Both the position numbers and the translations under genes were made by a program. Below, one piece after another: positions 1-11,915 of a stretch of 64,000 bases of DNA. The stretch is from Anisus vortex (lineage: Eukaryota > Mollusca > Gastropoda > Planorbidae), in NCBI GenBank assembly GCA_949126835.1, contig OX421505.1:5214587-5278586 (forward strand), read 5' to 3'. Numbering within the stretch: the stretch's first letter is position 1; the number at the start of each line of letters is the position of its first letter. The notes beneath the pieces were generated by a model. The model was not told the origin of the DNA. It did no database searches and saw nothing but the letters and a program-made list of their open reading frames with translations.

Positions 1-940
1 GTGTGTTTAATTTGTTATCAATTGAACATTTATTTCTCTGGCACACTTAGCCTATGGCTTTTTAAGTTCTATAGAGCTGATACAAATAATATAGACTATA
101 TGGACAAGTGAAATTGTTTTTCTGCACAGGAATAGTGTGGCAGACACAATGATTTCAATAAATAACCTAAAAAACTTTAAAATATTAGACTATATTATGT
201 TATAATTACAAAATTCACCAGTAGGCCTAAATTATTATATAAATTATATAATACAATAAAAAATCAGTGGTTTCTCTGAAAAGGCAAATTTAACGGTAAT
301 CATAGGAAGAGCGAAAGAAAAGAAATATTTTAAAATAATTTCTTGTCTGTGTTTGGGTAATTTCACTTTCACTTGTTTTTGTTTTTTTAAATTTCATATC
401 CTCGTTCTGTCCCATTATTCACACTGTGATACAGGTATAGGCTTATCGTAAACTCATCTTTCGGATAGCGATAGGGAAGCGTAAACCATTGAAGTGGCCA
501 CCGCCATACACTAAGATAGTGTTGCTACACTAACCCACCTTACATTTCCACAACAAACGCCAGGTAAGCCATCACCACCCTGTATAGCTGATTGACTCGG
601 GTGACACGCTTACAGATTCCTGCCTCGTCTAACGTTTAACCTGGATCTCAACCTAGCGACATTAGGAACTACAACAATACGTGATATAATATATCAATAA
701 TAAAATAAAGTCCAACTCCCTCTGTGCATGTACATAGTGAGGATGTTTGTGCTAATGCCTGTAATATTTCTTACCTTTTCTTGACACGAAGTAGTCAGTA
801 TTTCTTACACACTACACAGCGGCACATTCAAAACGCGTTAATGTAGGTCCCTGTGTAGAGCTGGTAAACCGGTGTCGCGGCCTCGTAAACATGCAGTCCT
901 CCCTCCCTAGTCCCCCCTCCGCTTTGTAGGCCTATAGAAA
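1..940. other. Non-coding, no gene recognised
   Basis: AT-rich sequence with stop codons in all frames. I see no splice-flanked open segment, RNA gene or transposon terminus in it. Confidence 0.5.
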
Positions 941-950
941 AAAGGGAAGA

Positions 951-1110
951 TATCTCTCTCTCTCTCTCTCTCTTATATATATAGGCCTATTTATATATAT
1001 TCATATATATAATATATATATATATATAAATATAATTGAGTAGAAATTAAAAAGAGAGGGACGGATGAGATAGGAAAGAGAGAGAGAGAGAGAGAGAGAG
1101 GGGAAAGGTA
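951..1110. repeat. TC, TA and GA microsatellites
   Basis: A (TC)n run passes into (TA)n around 970-1030, followed by a (GA)n run near 1077-1103. The short open frames that cross this stretch are low-complexity translations, not genes. Confidence 0.9.
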
Positions 1111-1344
1111 GGAGAATGGGAGAGTGCGAAAGAAATAGTGGGGGATCGAAGAGAGGGAGATGTTCCCCCCTCCCCCGCCACCCACCCATCGCCCTGCAAC
1201 TTCTGCAAGGCACGCCAGATGTTGTTTTTTTTTTAGACCATTTTCCATTTCCTGCCCACCTTACTTAGCCCTATCTGGAGGCTTACCTAGACGATTATTC
1301 GTGATACAAATAAAATTTGGTAAGTATTTTGTTGGCGGAATTTA

Positions 1345-1670
1345 GCGTGCCCTTGGGGAGTGTGCGCTCCGGGCCTTGCAGCTTCTGCTGTGGCTGTACA
1401 AGCCCACACGCGAGTGACAGTCTTTATTGCACGCACGGCATACGAAGGCAGCATTAGTCACTGGCATACTAGATGATTGTGTGGCCAGCACTTTGCACAG
1501 CCGCCTTTACTTTAGCCCAACTAAAGTCAGGTACCCACCAGGGCTGGGTAGACTCAGGGACACTCTCCAGACCCGGGAAGAAGAAATTCTAGCCTTTACC
1601 AGGATTCGAACCCAGGACCTTCGGTACGCCAGTCGAACGCGTTGCCGCCCGGCCACCGTGTCATGTACTA
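1345..1670 (-). mobile_element. tRNA-derived SINE, minus orientation
   Basis: Read on the minus strand, the right end begins with an A-box-like TGGCCGGGCGGC, followed about 40 bases later by a B-box-like GGTTCGAATCC. These are the internal RNA polymerase III promoter blocks of a tRNA-related head. The body then contains a GGTGGGTACCTGACTTTAG-like stretch that recurs in the SINEs near 11.0 and 55.6 kb, so these belong to one family. The exact tail and target duplication were not resolved. Confidence 0.75.
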
Positions 1671-1679
1671 TTTAATAAA

Positions 1680-3197
1680 TTAGCTTGAGTTTATTTTCAA
1701 ATAGAGTTCATGAAAATCTGTTTTTATGGGCGTGTGGAGTTTTATTTTAGGGATCACAAATTGCATAGATTATTATTATTTTTTTGTTTTTGTTTATATG
1801 TAGGAGAAGGATTTTGATCAACTGTAGCATGAAGGTTTTATATTGAGAACACTTTGACAGTTTTTCTTAAAACGGCTGCTGTTCCCCTTCCAGCAAGACT
1901 ATATAATTTGAAGTAAAAGTTCGAAAAAACTAATGGTTGTGCGGGGTGGTGTGTATTCTGTTAGAGAAGCGTGATGAAACTGGTGCTAATGGTTGCGTGT
2001 TAGTACATCTTCTTCGAAATTTTAAAAGTCATAACAGAAATGTAGGCTACGAGGCCCATTTAACCCATTATAACCCATTATAAACGTGTCAGCGGTAACA
2101 CGGTTTAAACAGATAAAATAAAATAAAAGGCTTTGCAGATAAAGATAATAAAAAATACAACTGTCAAGTACTCGATTAGCAAGCTAACCTTCCGGAGTGA
2201 TTCATATTTTTAGGGGGAATTTATTTCGGGCCATGGAACGAGTTTTATCGATGGGGAATTCTCTTACCGACCTGCTCAATAATTTTCCAAGGAAAAGGCA
2301 AGAGTACACGTAACTAGGTCAGCTCGATTATGCCCCTTTGTAAATATGTTTATAGAACAAAATGAAAAGAAAAAAAATAGAAATTGTTGACACTAATACA
2401 TGGGAGCTAACTGTGAAATTTAAAGTAACGAATTAAAATTTCATGGATTATTTCCCATTGATTACATTTTGGCTGGTGTGGATAACTAGCATATAGAATA
2501 ATAGATACATATCTGACACACATTGTTCCTTTTACTTGGTGGCTTTAGGAACTTTAATAAAGGCTCAACAATCTCATAATTGATTGACTAATAATTTGTT
2601 TCGCTGCAAATGCTAGATCACTCAACGTTATAGATAGTAACGTATTTACCTTAGGACTATTTACTAACGATTTTACTTAGGGCCTACTTAAAAACGAACC
2701 GACATAATCACTTAGGCCTAGTTACTGAATAATTATTTTGTGCGTACTTTTTAATTGCTTATTAGCTCACTTAGCTATTAACGTACAAATTAATTTACTA
2801 AATTGTTTACTTATTAGCTCACTTGGTTTTTTTTTTTTTACTAACAAACACACTAACCAACTTTTTCTGCAAACTAAATAACTAACTTATTTAGTAACTC
2901 ACTTAGTTACGCAATTATTTATCTGCTAACTTACTTAATGGCGCACTTATTTACATACTCACTTGCCAGCATTTTTAACTTACTTACTAACTAATCAAAT
3001 TATTTGATAGCTAAATTACTTATTACTTATTTACGTTCTTACCAAAATTTTAACTTTCTTTTTTTTTCTTACAAACTTAGTACATTTTTTACTAACTAAC
3101 TAACTTATTGAGCCGACTTATAATTTACTTAGTCATATACTTATTTATGATCTATTAACTTTACTCCCTTTTGCACTTATATACTTATATACTTATA
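1680..3197. other. Non-coding; ACTT/ACTA-type cryptic repeat
   Basis: No coding exon is recognisable. From about 2,640 to 3,190 the sequence drifts around degenerate four-base steps such as acttactta and ctaacttac, an eroded tetranucleotide repeat that abuts the left end of the pogo-like element. Confidence 0.6.
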
Positions 3198-3199
3198 TA

Positions 3200-6100
3200 G
3201 GGGAGAGGTGGATAATTCGTACCGGTGTGTAATTCGTACCTCTGCCGTTTTACATACTTTGGCTGGTTGTAATTACGATTTAATCCCGTCAAAACATGCG
3301 AGCACATTAATTAGGACTTCCATAGAAAAATGGTGCACATTGACAAGAATGAAAAGCGGTAAGCACGATTTATATGTTTTTACACTAGTTGATGTTATTT
3401 TGACCATTGTCTATATTCGTACTATGTAGGTCTGGTGAAACATAGCTTGTTTATACTTGTTATGTGTACTGACTATCCAGTCTTCTTAATTAATTAGTAT
3501 AATTTGATCTATTTTGTATTGGCAAGAAACAAATAAAAGTGGAAAACAATGATACATCTGAGTCGGCTAAATCGTACCACTCTATGGAGGGCAATACGTA
3601 CCGGTACTAATTACCCGCAGTGGTACGTTTTAGCCGCAATAGACTTTGTGAATTGATTATATCATAACTCATAATAAAACTTATTTATAAATTCGGAGTT
3701 TCTGGAACTGTTGAGTCATATCTGTACTCAGGAGTCTTAAGAAGTGTGTAAGCCACCGATACGCTCCCCTTAATAGTACACATGGGGAACAGCTGGTGTT
3801 ACGCCTCTGAGGATCATTGCACTGCCGAGAGGCTCCGAGACTCGGTGGTAGGAAGCAGTGAGTGCCTTATCGACGTGCCGAGCGGTGGCTAGTTTTGGAC
3901 AGGTTATCGATGTTCACCCCCCCTCCCCCCTTTCACCTTCCCACTTGTCCATCCCTTAATATAGAACATAAAAGCTGACATTTCGAGACACTTATATTTA
4001 GGAACTGGTGAGTTCGTACCCTTTTTTTTTTTTACCTGTTTATAATATTTTAGAACTTTAACGTGCTAGCTATAGGCTACAAATGTATTTCACTATGTTA
4101 CAATTCTTACATTTTCTTTTCATAAAACAGGCAAATGCATGGTCAGAATATGTTATGAAAAAGGCTCTTCTCTTATTAAAAGAGGGAATCTGTGGTATAA
4201 ATGAATGCTCTAAGATGTATGGGATATCCCAACCCACTTTAACTCGTCATATTTTGAGTAAAACCAAATACGCAAAATATGGTGTAAAGGTCATAGGGAG
4301 ATCAACAAGTCTGCCACCTGAAGTCGAGGAAGATCTTGTCAAGCATATACAAATGCTTGAGGGAATGATGTTTGGAATCACAAGAAAGGACCTGATGCAA
4401 TTAGGGTATCAGTTCGTTGAGGCTAATAATTTGCTACATGCCTTCAGCAAAAACAAAAGAATGGCGGGTAAAGATTTGTATAATGCATTCATGAAGCGCC
4501 ACCCAAATTTAAGTTTACGCAAGACTGAGCCGATATCTATTGCTAGAGCGCCTGGCTTTAATATAACAGATCTGATTGGATTTTATGACAAGCTTCAGAA
4601 TATCTTGGACCTACATTCCCTATAGGCTATGAAATTGACAATATGGACAAGACAAACTTGTCAACAGTGCACAAGACATAGAATAATATCAGCAAAAGGA
4701 AAGCGCCAGGTCAGGTCATTCTCTAGTGCCGAGAAATTAGGTGTCACAATCACTGACGTTTTTTGTATGAATTCTGCAAGATATTTTCTTCCACCAATCG
4801 TGATTTTAAACGCAAAAGAATGAAAGATGAGCTGAAAGACGGGGCACCTTCTGGAACACTTTTTGCATGCAACGAAAGTGGATGAATTCAGAACTATTTG
4901 AAAAAGTGGATGGACCACTTTATATCTTTTGTAAAACCATCAAAAACTCACCCTATCCTTTTGATTTTAGATGGACATGCTACCCACACATAAGAACTTA
5001 AACGCCACCATGAAAGCATGTGAAGCGGGTGTAATTATGCTAAGTTTTCTCCCATATACAACACATCGCATGCAGCCTCTTGACATCTCTGTTTTTTTAG
5101 CCGTTTCAAACGTATTATCAAGGTCGGTTCGTCCATGTAAGCAACCTAGGTGGCCGCATAGGGCGCAAAATTTCGGGAGTTAATGGGGGGCGGCATAATT
5201 GATGATTTTTTTAAAATTTGGGCATTTAAAAATATAAACTAAATTAAAGCTTAGTACTTTTGCGAGATACTAGCATAGGCAGACGAATTACTAGGTAATG
5301 AAAGGCGAAGGCTATTTTATTTAAGTTGTCTTAGAAAAAGGAAAGTATGCATTAACACTTCCGTTTCTCCCCGCCGAAGGCACTAAAATGAGGGACAGAA
5401 TTTTTTTAAAAAGCTCTAGCTGATTCACTAAATTATAAATAATATGTGCCAACATTTTAGTGCATATGAGGGGCTTGACAAACAATTCTATGCTTTGATA
5501 TGCCACCTCACACAAGATACAACACCTTTTCAGAGAGACTCGAGTACATGTTAGGCCAATCACTATGCATGAAGAGATGGAACTAATTGCGAAGAGCAAA
5601 TGTTAAATAGTTCATAACAAAACAAACAGTTCTGTATTAAAGTATGGTATGGAAGAATATTCATCTTTAATTTCAGTTGTTCTCTTGTTCACAAAGATTG
5701 GAAAGGTTGTAGGTCACTATGACTGCTTAGTTCTATCCGGGCCTCAAGCTAAAGACGCGCCAGATCATTAGATTCCTAACATTCCACCAATACCAGTGCC
5801 AGTTACTAGACATGGACAAAGACAAAGGAAATAAGAAATCTCTCAAATATTGACATCAATCCATTATAAACGACAGCTAAAGCTAAAAATACAAATAGTC
5901 GTTTTGAAAAAAAAAAAAACACAAATTATCAAAAACAAAATATCAATAAGCCTACAAGTAGTTTCAAAAGTGCAAAAAATGCTCCAGAAAAAAAAGACCT
6001 AAAAAAAAAAAAAAGATCTCCTATGGTACTGCTTTATGTGCGATGAGAACCTTGAGGACGACATGATACAATGTTTAATCTGTAGAGAATGGGTACATGT

Positions 6101-6486
6101 TGCATTCTGTGCATTAGCCTCACAAAATGGATCACTGGATAATTATATTTGTGAATTATGCCAGTGAATTTATTTTATACAATTGAGATAAAGATTATTA
6201 CTTCAGCTTCAACATTCCAAAAAATAGTTTTTCTTCATTCCTTTTGGTACTTATTACCCTCCCTAGTGGTACGAATTGAACGCTGGTGAGGGTAATTCGT
6301 ACCACTTTGTCTTTTTTATATTTTATTAATTGTGCTCTTTGTTTTCATAATAACACATTGAAATCTTGTATTTTCATTCTTTTGTCAACAATAATTGTTT
6401 TAAAGTTAAAATAAACTTTTTTCTACAGTTAGTTTTTTTATTGTTAATTTTTTCCCTTAGGGGGTACGAATTACCCACCTCTCCCC
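3200..6486 (+). mobile_element. pogo-like (Tc1/mariner superfamily) DNA transposon, decayed
   Basis: The element is bounded by inverted repeats. The left end starts GGGGAGAGGTGG and continues to ATTCGTACC at about position 24; the right end, read on the minus strand, matches over the same 24 bases with one mismatch. TA dinucleotides flank both ends (3198-3199 and 6487-6488), the target duplication expected for this superfamily. Subterminal copies of an attcgtacc motif occur near 3227, 3410, 4010 and 6280, with looser copies near 3570-3610, and are candidate transposase binding sites. The interior codes for a broken transposase (separate entry). Length is about 3.3 kb. Confidence 0.85.
4131..6166 (+). 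pseudogene. pogo/Tigger-like transposase with C-terminal PHD-like finger, broken
   Basis: From a likely splice acceptor at 4130 (aaacag before gcaaatgc) the frame encodes a psq-type helix-turn-helix region (YGISQPTLTRHI) and a second, CENP-B-like DNA-binding stretch (KRHPNLSLRKTEP) up to a stop at 4623. A frameshift follows. The DDE catalytic core continues in other frames: NMDKTNLSTVHKT near 4640 would hold the first Asp, LLILDGHATHT near 4960-4990 the second, and THRMQPLDISVF near 5065-5100 the third acidic position. At 6025-6166 an open segment ends in a Cys/His cluster (WYCFMC, CLIC, WVHVAFC, ICELC, then a stop), spaced like a C4HC3 PHD finger. Several frameshifts and stops make the copy inactive. 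The first exon, upstream of 4130, was not identified. Confidence 0.8.
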
Positions 6487-6488
6487 TA

Positions 6489-6973
6489 CTTATTTACACA
6501 CAAAGACACACACACAAAGACACACACACAAAGAAGGCGTTTGCATAATAAAAGAAAACTACAGAATTTTGTCAATCAAATATATTCCCTATTAATTCCC
6601 TCCTCCCCTCCCCCCCCCCCCCCCCCCCAAATATATAATATATTACTGATTCCAAAGAGGTTCTTCTTTGCATCTATAACACATTATTTCACAATGGACA
6701 AACTTCAAGATATGTCTGAGATATGTCAGATACAACACTGCTAAAACAGCTTCTATGTACTATCTGTCACCAAATTACGTGATCTCAAGTTAATAGTTTA
6801 AAAAAAAAGAATATTGTAAGATCAATAGTCTGCACAACAAATTTTTTTTTCTCCGCATTTGCATTTTCTTTTTTAAATCTCAGTTTCTTTTGATATTATA
6901 AAATCACACGCCCTAATCGAATCGATATTCAACTAGCCCTGCTTGCCCCTACCAACCCCCCCCCCCCCCCCAC
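6489..6973. other. Non-coding with CA and poly-C runs
   Basis: Contains a short acacaaagacac repeat (6495-6535) and two poly-C runs, near 6605-6628 and 6957-6971. The second ends exactly where homology to unit B starts. Confidence 0.6.
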
Positions 6974-7185
6974 CAACAGTACGCCGGTTTGATAAAAAGT
7001 TTCCATGGCCCAGGTTTGTGTGTGTATATCTAAACACTTTCTGTTTGGGAATCTATTAACCCAATGGGGGAGAAAAACGTATGGGCTCAAATATGCCTAA
7101 GTAGGGCTGTAATGGACGCAGACGATAGGTTCTTTTTTCAAAGTCGATCAAGCGATAAAATAGTTTTCATTGGCGTTGTGACTGA

Positions 7186-7186
7186 G

Positions 7187-7220
<34 letters not shown>

Positions 7221-7520
7221 ATAGATGTGAGAGTGTGTTTAAGCAATTGTGTGCATGTGAAAGGGAGAGAGTATTGGAGAAAAACTGTGTATATGTGAGA
7301 TACAGAATGAATGGGAGTGAGAGAGAGAGAGAGAGTGTGAGAACCAAGGTGAGCATATTTGAGATTGAAAACGAGAGAGATGGAGAGAGCCATTATGTCA
7401 GAGCGAGAGAGAGAGAGAGAAAGAGAGAGAGTACATTTGAGAGTATGTGGGACTGAGTTACAGCAAGCAAGAGTGAGACAGAAAGATAGTGAGAGTGTAA
7501 ATTACAGAGAGAAAGAAAGT
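7186..7520. repeat. GA-rich simple repeat
   Basis: Long degenerate (GA)n/(GAGT)n tract. The apparent open frames on both strands (Arg-Glu or Ser-Leu strings) are simple-repeat translations. The equivalent tract in unit B is at 42,984-43,350 and differs in length. Confidence 0.9.
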
Positions 7521-7607
7521 GTTTGTGTTGGTGTGTGTTAGTGAAACAAAATGAGAACAAACATTAAAATGACATGATGGACAGTTAAAAACACGGATAG
7601 ATTTTCA

Positions 7608-7690
7608 TCTTATCTTATATAGACTATTACAGGCGCTCCTTCTATAAAGAAGATTATTGCGTCCTACGTTCATCCGTGGTCCGAGAATAG
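7608..7690 (-). repeat. 75-80-bp interspersed repeat, copy 1 (inverted)
   Basis: Read on the minus strand it matches the repeats at 10,579 and 14,786: a ccacggatga core, then about 45 bases ending in gaaggagcgtc, then an agataag-rich end. It contains a near-palindrome (cttctttatagaag) that could form a small hairpin. The unit B copy is at 43,435-43,516. Confidence 0.8.
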
Positions 7691-8244
7691 TCGTGCATTT
7701 TTATTAATGTTTTAAATGATTTTAAGTTTTCCTGATTTGTAAGGCAACCCATATTATGCCCGAATGCCACTCGGGAAGAAAGAGTACTTCTATGTATATG
7801 TATTTGTTCTCGCACAAGGGCTATAAGTGTTATCTAGGTAAGCAACCACCATTTTTATCAGATTATGAGTAGAGTGGGAGAAAGAGAGAGCTAGAAAAAA
7901 GACGAATGAAAGAAAGAAACGAAACTTATTTGAACAAAATAATAAGTGAGGGCATTTAAATTTTTTTCGAGAGTCTATGAGAGAAATTGAGATCTAGATA
8001 TAGTATAGAGATATAGAACTAGGTCTACATAGACAGTTGTATCAATACTTTTAAAAGAACTTTAATACTCAATTATTTTAAGATTTACCTTCCATACTGC
8101 TGTTAAATCGGTAGATACTGTCATTCTTTTGCCTTTGTTGTTATAGTGTTGATATTATCAATTATAGCTCTATATATACTTGATGTTGTAAAAAATAATG
8201 TGTATATAAACTTAAAAGCCTAGAGAATAGTATCCATGCTATAT

Positions 8245-8345
8245 GTAGACTTTGTTGCTCAATGTTAAATGCGCCCTGAACTTACATTATGTTTGTTGGC
8301 AGCGCTATAATATAAATAAAATTATTAGTATTATTAGTCTTTGTA
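8245..8345 (+). mobile_element. LINE 3' tail remnant
   Basis: Shares the stretch from tcaatgttaaatg through cttacattatgtttgttgg to agcgctata, followed by ATT-type repeats, with the tail at 27,975-28,055. That tail follows a recognisable LINE C-terminal fragment, so this is the 3' non-coding end of the same family. The unit B copy is at 52,638-52,722. Confidence 0.7.
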
Positions 8346-9700
8346 AAGAAGCATTAACAAAATGACTGTAGGCGAAAAGAAAGGAACAAATAAAAAGAAA
8401 GAAATATATATAATAGAATGAAGATAGTGTGGGGAAAGAAGTGTAGTTTATTTGATCATTCTTCTCTCTCTTCTATCATTTTTTTTTTAATAATAAGGGG
8501 GGAGGGGAGGAAACTTTAGGTGTCCAAGATAAAGTTTACGAGAGTTATGCTCTGCGTTAGTCATAAATCAGTCACGTGTCATATATCGACCTGTCTCGAA
8601 GGTTAAAAGAATTCATCGAATGATCGACGGTTCTTAAGGACAGTTTGCATGCAATACAATTTATCTCATAATAGCTACGCTGCTACGTCTAAGGGGAAGT
8701 GAGTTCGATGGCACAACGGTGGCATCTTCGGGTCATCATTCCAATCAGGATTTGGAGGCGGTGATTCTTGGGCTTAAACTATCCAGGGCGGACTAAAATT
8801 AGAACCTACAACACGGTATTATTATCACAGAGTCTTTTTAACAATCAAATAGCAGCCATTGCAATTAGAAGGCTGGAAACCCGATTTCCATTGATATCCA
8901 CGGGGATTTAGCCGCAAAGAAAGTGGTGATTGATCCCATCTCTCAATAAAATAGAGCACTAGTCCAGCACTATCTGTACCGATCGCTATTCCCATTAGTC
9001 GAATATTCCATAAATCAAACAGAGAGAGACATTTGCTGTCCACATAATCCCGCTTGTGAGCCTTAGCAAGATAGATCAGTAGGCTATATCCCTACAACCC
9101 GTTTAACGTATAATATACGTTTTTATAAACAAACCACAACAGAAGCGCAGACAATAGTTAAACAAACAAAATAACATTTATTAACACTAAGAACAAATGT
9201 GTTTAAACCAGTCAAATGTGAGAACCTTTAAAGTTATTGAAAGTTATAGACCAACCCACTTCTCAACGCTTAGTGATTTAATTTCACAGGTAAACATTTG
9301 AATATCAGGTGATTTCTTTTTTCTATTTCTTTAGATCTCTTCCCCTTCCCGCCCCTTTTCTTATTACGCCTGCAATCTTTTCTTACTTTACTCTCACTCT
9401 AGACTAACAGTGAGAGATTATTGATTAACTCTGACATATTTTTTTTTCAGTCTAGTTACCGATGCATTTAGTTTATAAAATATATAGAAGTGAAGCTTAT
9501 TTCCTTGAAGAAACTTAAGAAGACACACAAAAAAAAACAAAAAAACATTATTCAATCTAAATACAAGATCTGGTTCTAGTTATATTACAAGTAAAGTTGG
9601 ACTCGTTATGTGTTGGTTTCTGTGATAATGTTGATACAGTTCAGGTTTAAGGATAAATAAATAGGAAATGAAATATTGGTATTCAATGATGTGATTATAT
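8346..9700. other. 5' region of the unit A gene, no gene seen
   Basis: No supported exon. Unit B has an additional roughly 180-base block (about 53,020-53,205) relative to this stretch at about 8,638. Confidence 0.5.
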
Positions 9701-9719
9701 GTAAGTTTTTAGTGGTTAG

Positions 9720-10170
9720 TTTTATAGTATGATCGATTTATCTATGTTTTAATCTATCTATTCTATCCATCTTTTAATCAATCATTAAGTCAATAGCCTA
9801 CATTTCTCATTTCATTCAATAATTTAATCAATTAATTATTATTCTATTTATCAACCAATATATCTATTTATATATCTATCAACCAACCTAATTATTAATA
9901 TAGTATCCGTCTATCTATTTATTAATTAATATATCAATCTATCTATTTATAAATCTATGGAGCAGCCTATCTATTTATTCATTAATCTATTAACCAATCT
10001 ATTTATCAATCTATGCATCAGCATATCTATTTATTAATTAATCTATTAACCTATCTATTTATAAATCTATCTATCAACCAATCTAGCTATTTATCTATTT
10101 ATCAACCAATCTATTTATAAATCTATATATTAGCCTGTCTATTGATTAATTAATCTATCAATCTATCAGC
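9720..10170. repeat. Degenerate tatc/aatc tetranucleotide repeat
   Basis: About 450 bases of imperfect ctat/atct/attaat steps just upstream of exon 1. The unit B equivalent is 54,240-54,650 with different length and substitutions. Confidence 0.85.
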
Positions 10171-10337
10171 ACAGCCTGAAATCAATGTTTTGTGCTTATG
10201 TATTTTTGTTATCTAGATTAAATTCAAGAACCTTCACCAGCCAAACCACAGCACAAAGAGATTTATCCATTTCTTTATTTCTATGAATGACGGATTAGTG
10301 ATTGTCTATCTGTGATTACACGATATTCGGTCCAGAA

Positions 10338-10495
10338 ATGAACAAGGGATACGAACCCAAACCCTTCCAGGGCAGCATTGGGCGTGAGAGTATGAAATAT
10401 ACTGTGGACAAATCTGGCATCAAGCTGCCTGAATATAAAGGAAGCATTGACTCAAAGGATATAAAGACAAAACCGAAGGAATACAAACAAACAAT
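10338..10495 (+). CDS. Unknown Lys/Pro-rich protein, unit A, exon 1
   Basis: Start of a six-exon gene (exons 10338-10495, 14248-14333, 14990-15116, 16071-16128, 34241-34786, 35824-35889; 1,041 nt, 346 aa). I chose the ATG at 10338 because it is the first Met of the conserved frame. Just upstream, unit B carries a 4-base insertion, which breaks the frame and argues against coding there. An AG two bases before the ATG could be an acceptor, so an unseen 5' UTR exon is possible. The protein opens MNKGYEPKPFQG and repeats a Y-E-P-K-like theme (GYEPK, PEYKG, KEYK, later GYEPN and SYEPK). No signal peptide or membrane segment is visible. The exon ends in phase 2 at a gtgagt donor. I do not recognise the family. 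The basic, proline-rich composition would suit a structural or scaffold role, but that is a guess. Confidence 0.85.
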
Positions 10496-10578
10496 GTGAG
10501 TAGTTGCCCTTTAGTTGACAGAAATAATTATTTATATAGTTCTGTATGTATCGATGAGCGACCATAATCAATATAAAA

Positions 10579-10660
10579 AGACTAGACTCGGCCCACGGAT
10601 GAACGTACGACGCAACAATCTTCTTTATAGAAGGAGCGTCTGTAATATATAAGATAAGAT
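10579..10660 (+). repeat. 75-80-bp interspersed repeat, copy 2
   Basis: Plus-orientation copy in intron 1: gcccacggatga core, gaaggagcgtc, then agataagataa. The unit B copy is at 55,060-55,142. Confidence 0.85.
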
Positions 10661-10997
10661 AAAAGGAACAAACAACTAAATACTAAAAAAAACTTTCACA
10701 GTACAGTTTTTATTGTAATAGTGTATGTTTTTTTTTTCTATTTTAACAAAACACATTGTAATCATTCGTTTCTACGTCATGTTGACGGGAATAAGTACTA
10801 GTTATATATAGTTATTTCTGTATCAATGGCATGTAACAAGCGATCTTGAAATGTCATTTACAGAATTTTGTCTGCATCGTTTTTTAAATGGTCAGCAGAC
10901 GTAACGCTTTCATAGGAGCTTTCAATGTAGTGCACGCGGAATTTATTAATATTTTTTTTTATGGGAAAGATAAGAAACGAGTTATTTGCAAACCACG

Positions 10998-11185
10998 GGG
11001 TACGTTGGCCGAGCGGCAGCGCGTTCAGCTGGCATACCAAAAGTCCTAGGTTCGAATCTTGGTGAAGGCTACGATTTGTACCTGCTTGTCCTTGACTCTA
11101 ACAAGCTCTGGTGGGTACCTGACCTTAGTGGGAGTAAAGGGAAAGCGGCTTCGGCCTATGGATCAATTTGGATACTTAAAAAAAA
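10998..11185 (+). mobile_element. tRNA-derived SINE in intron 1
   Basis: A box TGGCCGAGCGGC and B box GGTTCGAATCT with tRNA-like spacing, then ggtgggtacctgacctta and a terminal A-run (from about 11,178). Same family as the element at 1,345-1,670. The unit B copy is at 55,578-55,760; its A-rich end differs. Confidence 0.85.
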
Positions 11186-11256
11186 AAAACCTTTTTTAAG
11201 AGAGAAAACAAATGCTTTTTTTTCTGGAAGTTTTGTACATTATTCTAGAATACTAT

Positions 11257-11386
11257 GGTTAGGTACCCATCAGAGCTAAGTAGGCTCAGGGACACCCGGG
11301 TACAAATCCTAGCTCTTAACCAGCATTCGAAAGCAGAAACCTTCGGAACGCCAGTCGAACGCACTGCCACTGTGCCTGAGTAAAAC
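11257..11386 (-). mobile_element. SINE fragment, opposite orientation
   Basis: Minus-strand copy of the same SINE family: B-box region attcgaa near 11,324 and the head region ccagtcgaacgcactgcc near 11,352-11,369. Together with the plus-strand copy at 10,998 it forms an inverted pair in intron 1, kept in unit B (about 55,832-55,957). Confidence 0.75.
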
Positions 11387-11915
11387 TATAATGCCTGAAA
11401 TGTTAAGAACATGAAAACTTTGGCGCTTAAGAGATCGATTGTAGAAAAAAATAGAAAAGCGAAAAAGTTTAAGGATAGAAAAGTATAATTAATGGAAAAA
11501 TATATTTGATAATTATAATTTTGGGAAATGTTTCTTTTGTGTGTCATCAAAATGTTAAGTTTAACCAAAAAATGTTCGAAAAATGTATGTGAATAAACTT
11601 TTTATTGTGGAAAAAGTTTAGTGTTTGAAAATTTTAAGATAAGGATTAATTGAAAATATTGACCAATATTTGAGATGTTTTATCTATGTCTGGGATATTT
11701 TTTTAGTAAAGAAAGTGTTAGATTCGGGTAAAAATTTAGAATGCTAAAATTTTAGTGTTGAAAAAGTTGAGTGTACGGATGACTCAGAGTTTTAAACGTT
11801 TCTTGTGAACGGTTTATTATGTAAAGGTTGTCTAACATAAATGATTGCATATTGAAATTCAAAGAGATAAATTGTGTGAGTGGCTTCCCTTTGTTTATCT
11901 CTCTAGTGTGTAAAC

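Noticed and set aside
7064..7541. 130-codon and overlapping frames rich in Arg-Glu or Ser-Leu
   Set aside because: Produced by the GA-rich repeat; frames are not kept in the unit B copy.
10302..10337. N-terminal extension of exon 1 from an upstream non-ATG start
   Set aside because: A 4-base insertion in unit B breaks that frame, while the sequence from the ATG at 10,338 is conserved.
10998..11070. Possible functional tRNA gene
   Set aside because: A and B boxes are present, but no cloverleaf with paired acceptor stem is apparent and a SINE body follows; other family copies exist in the window.
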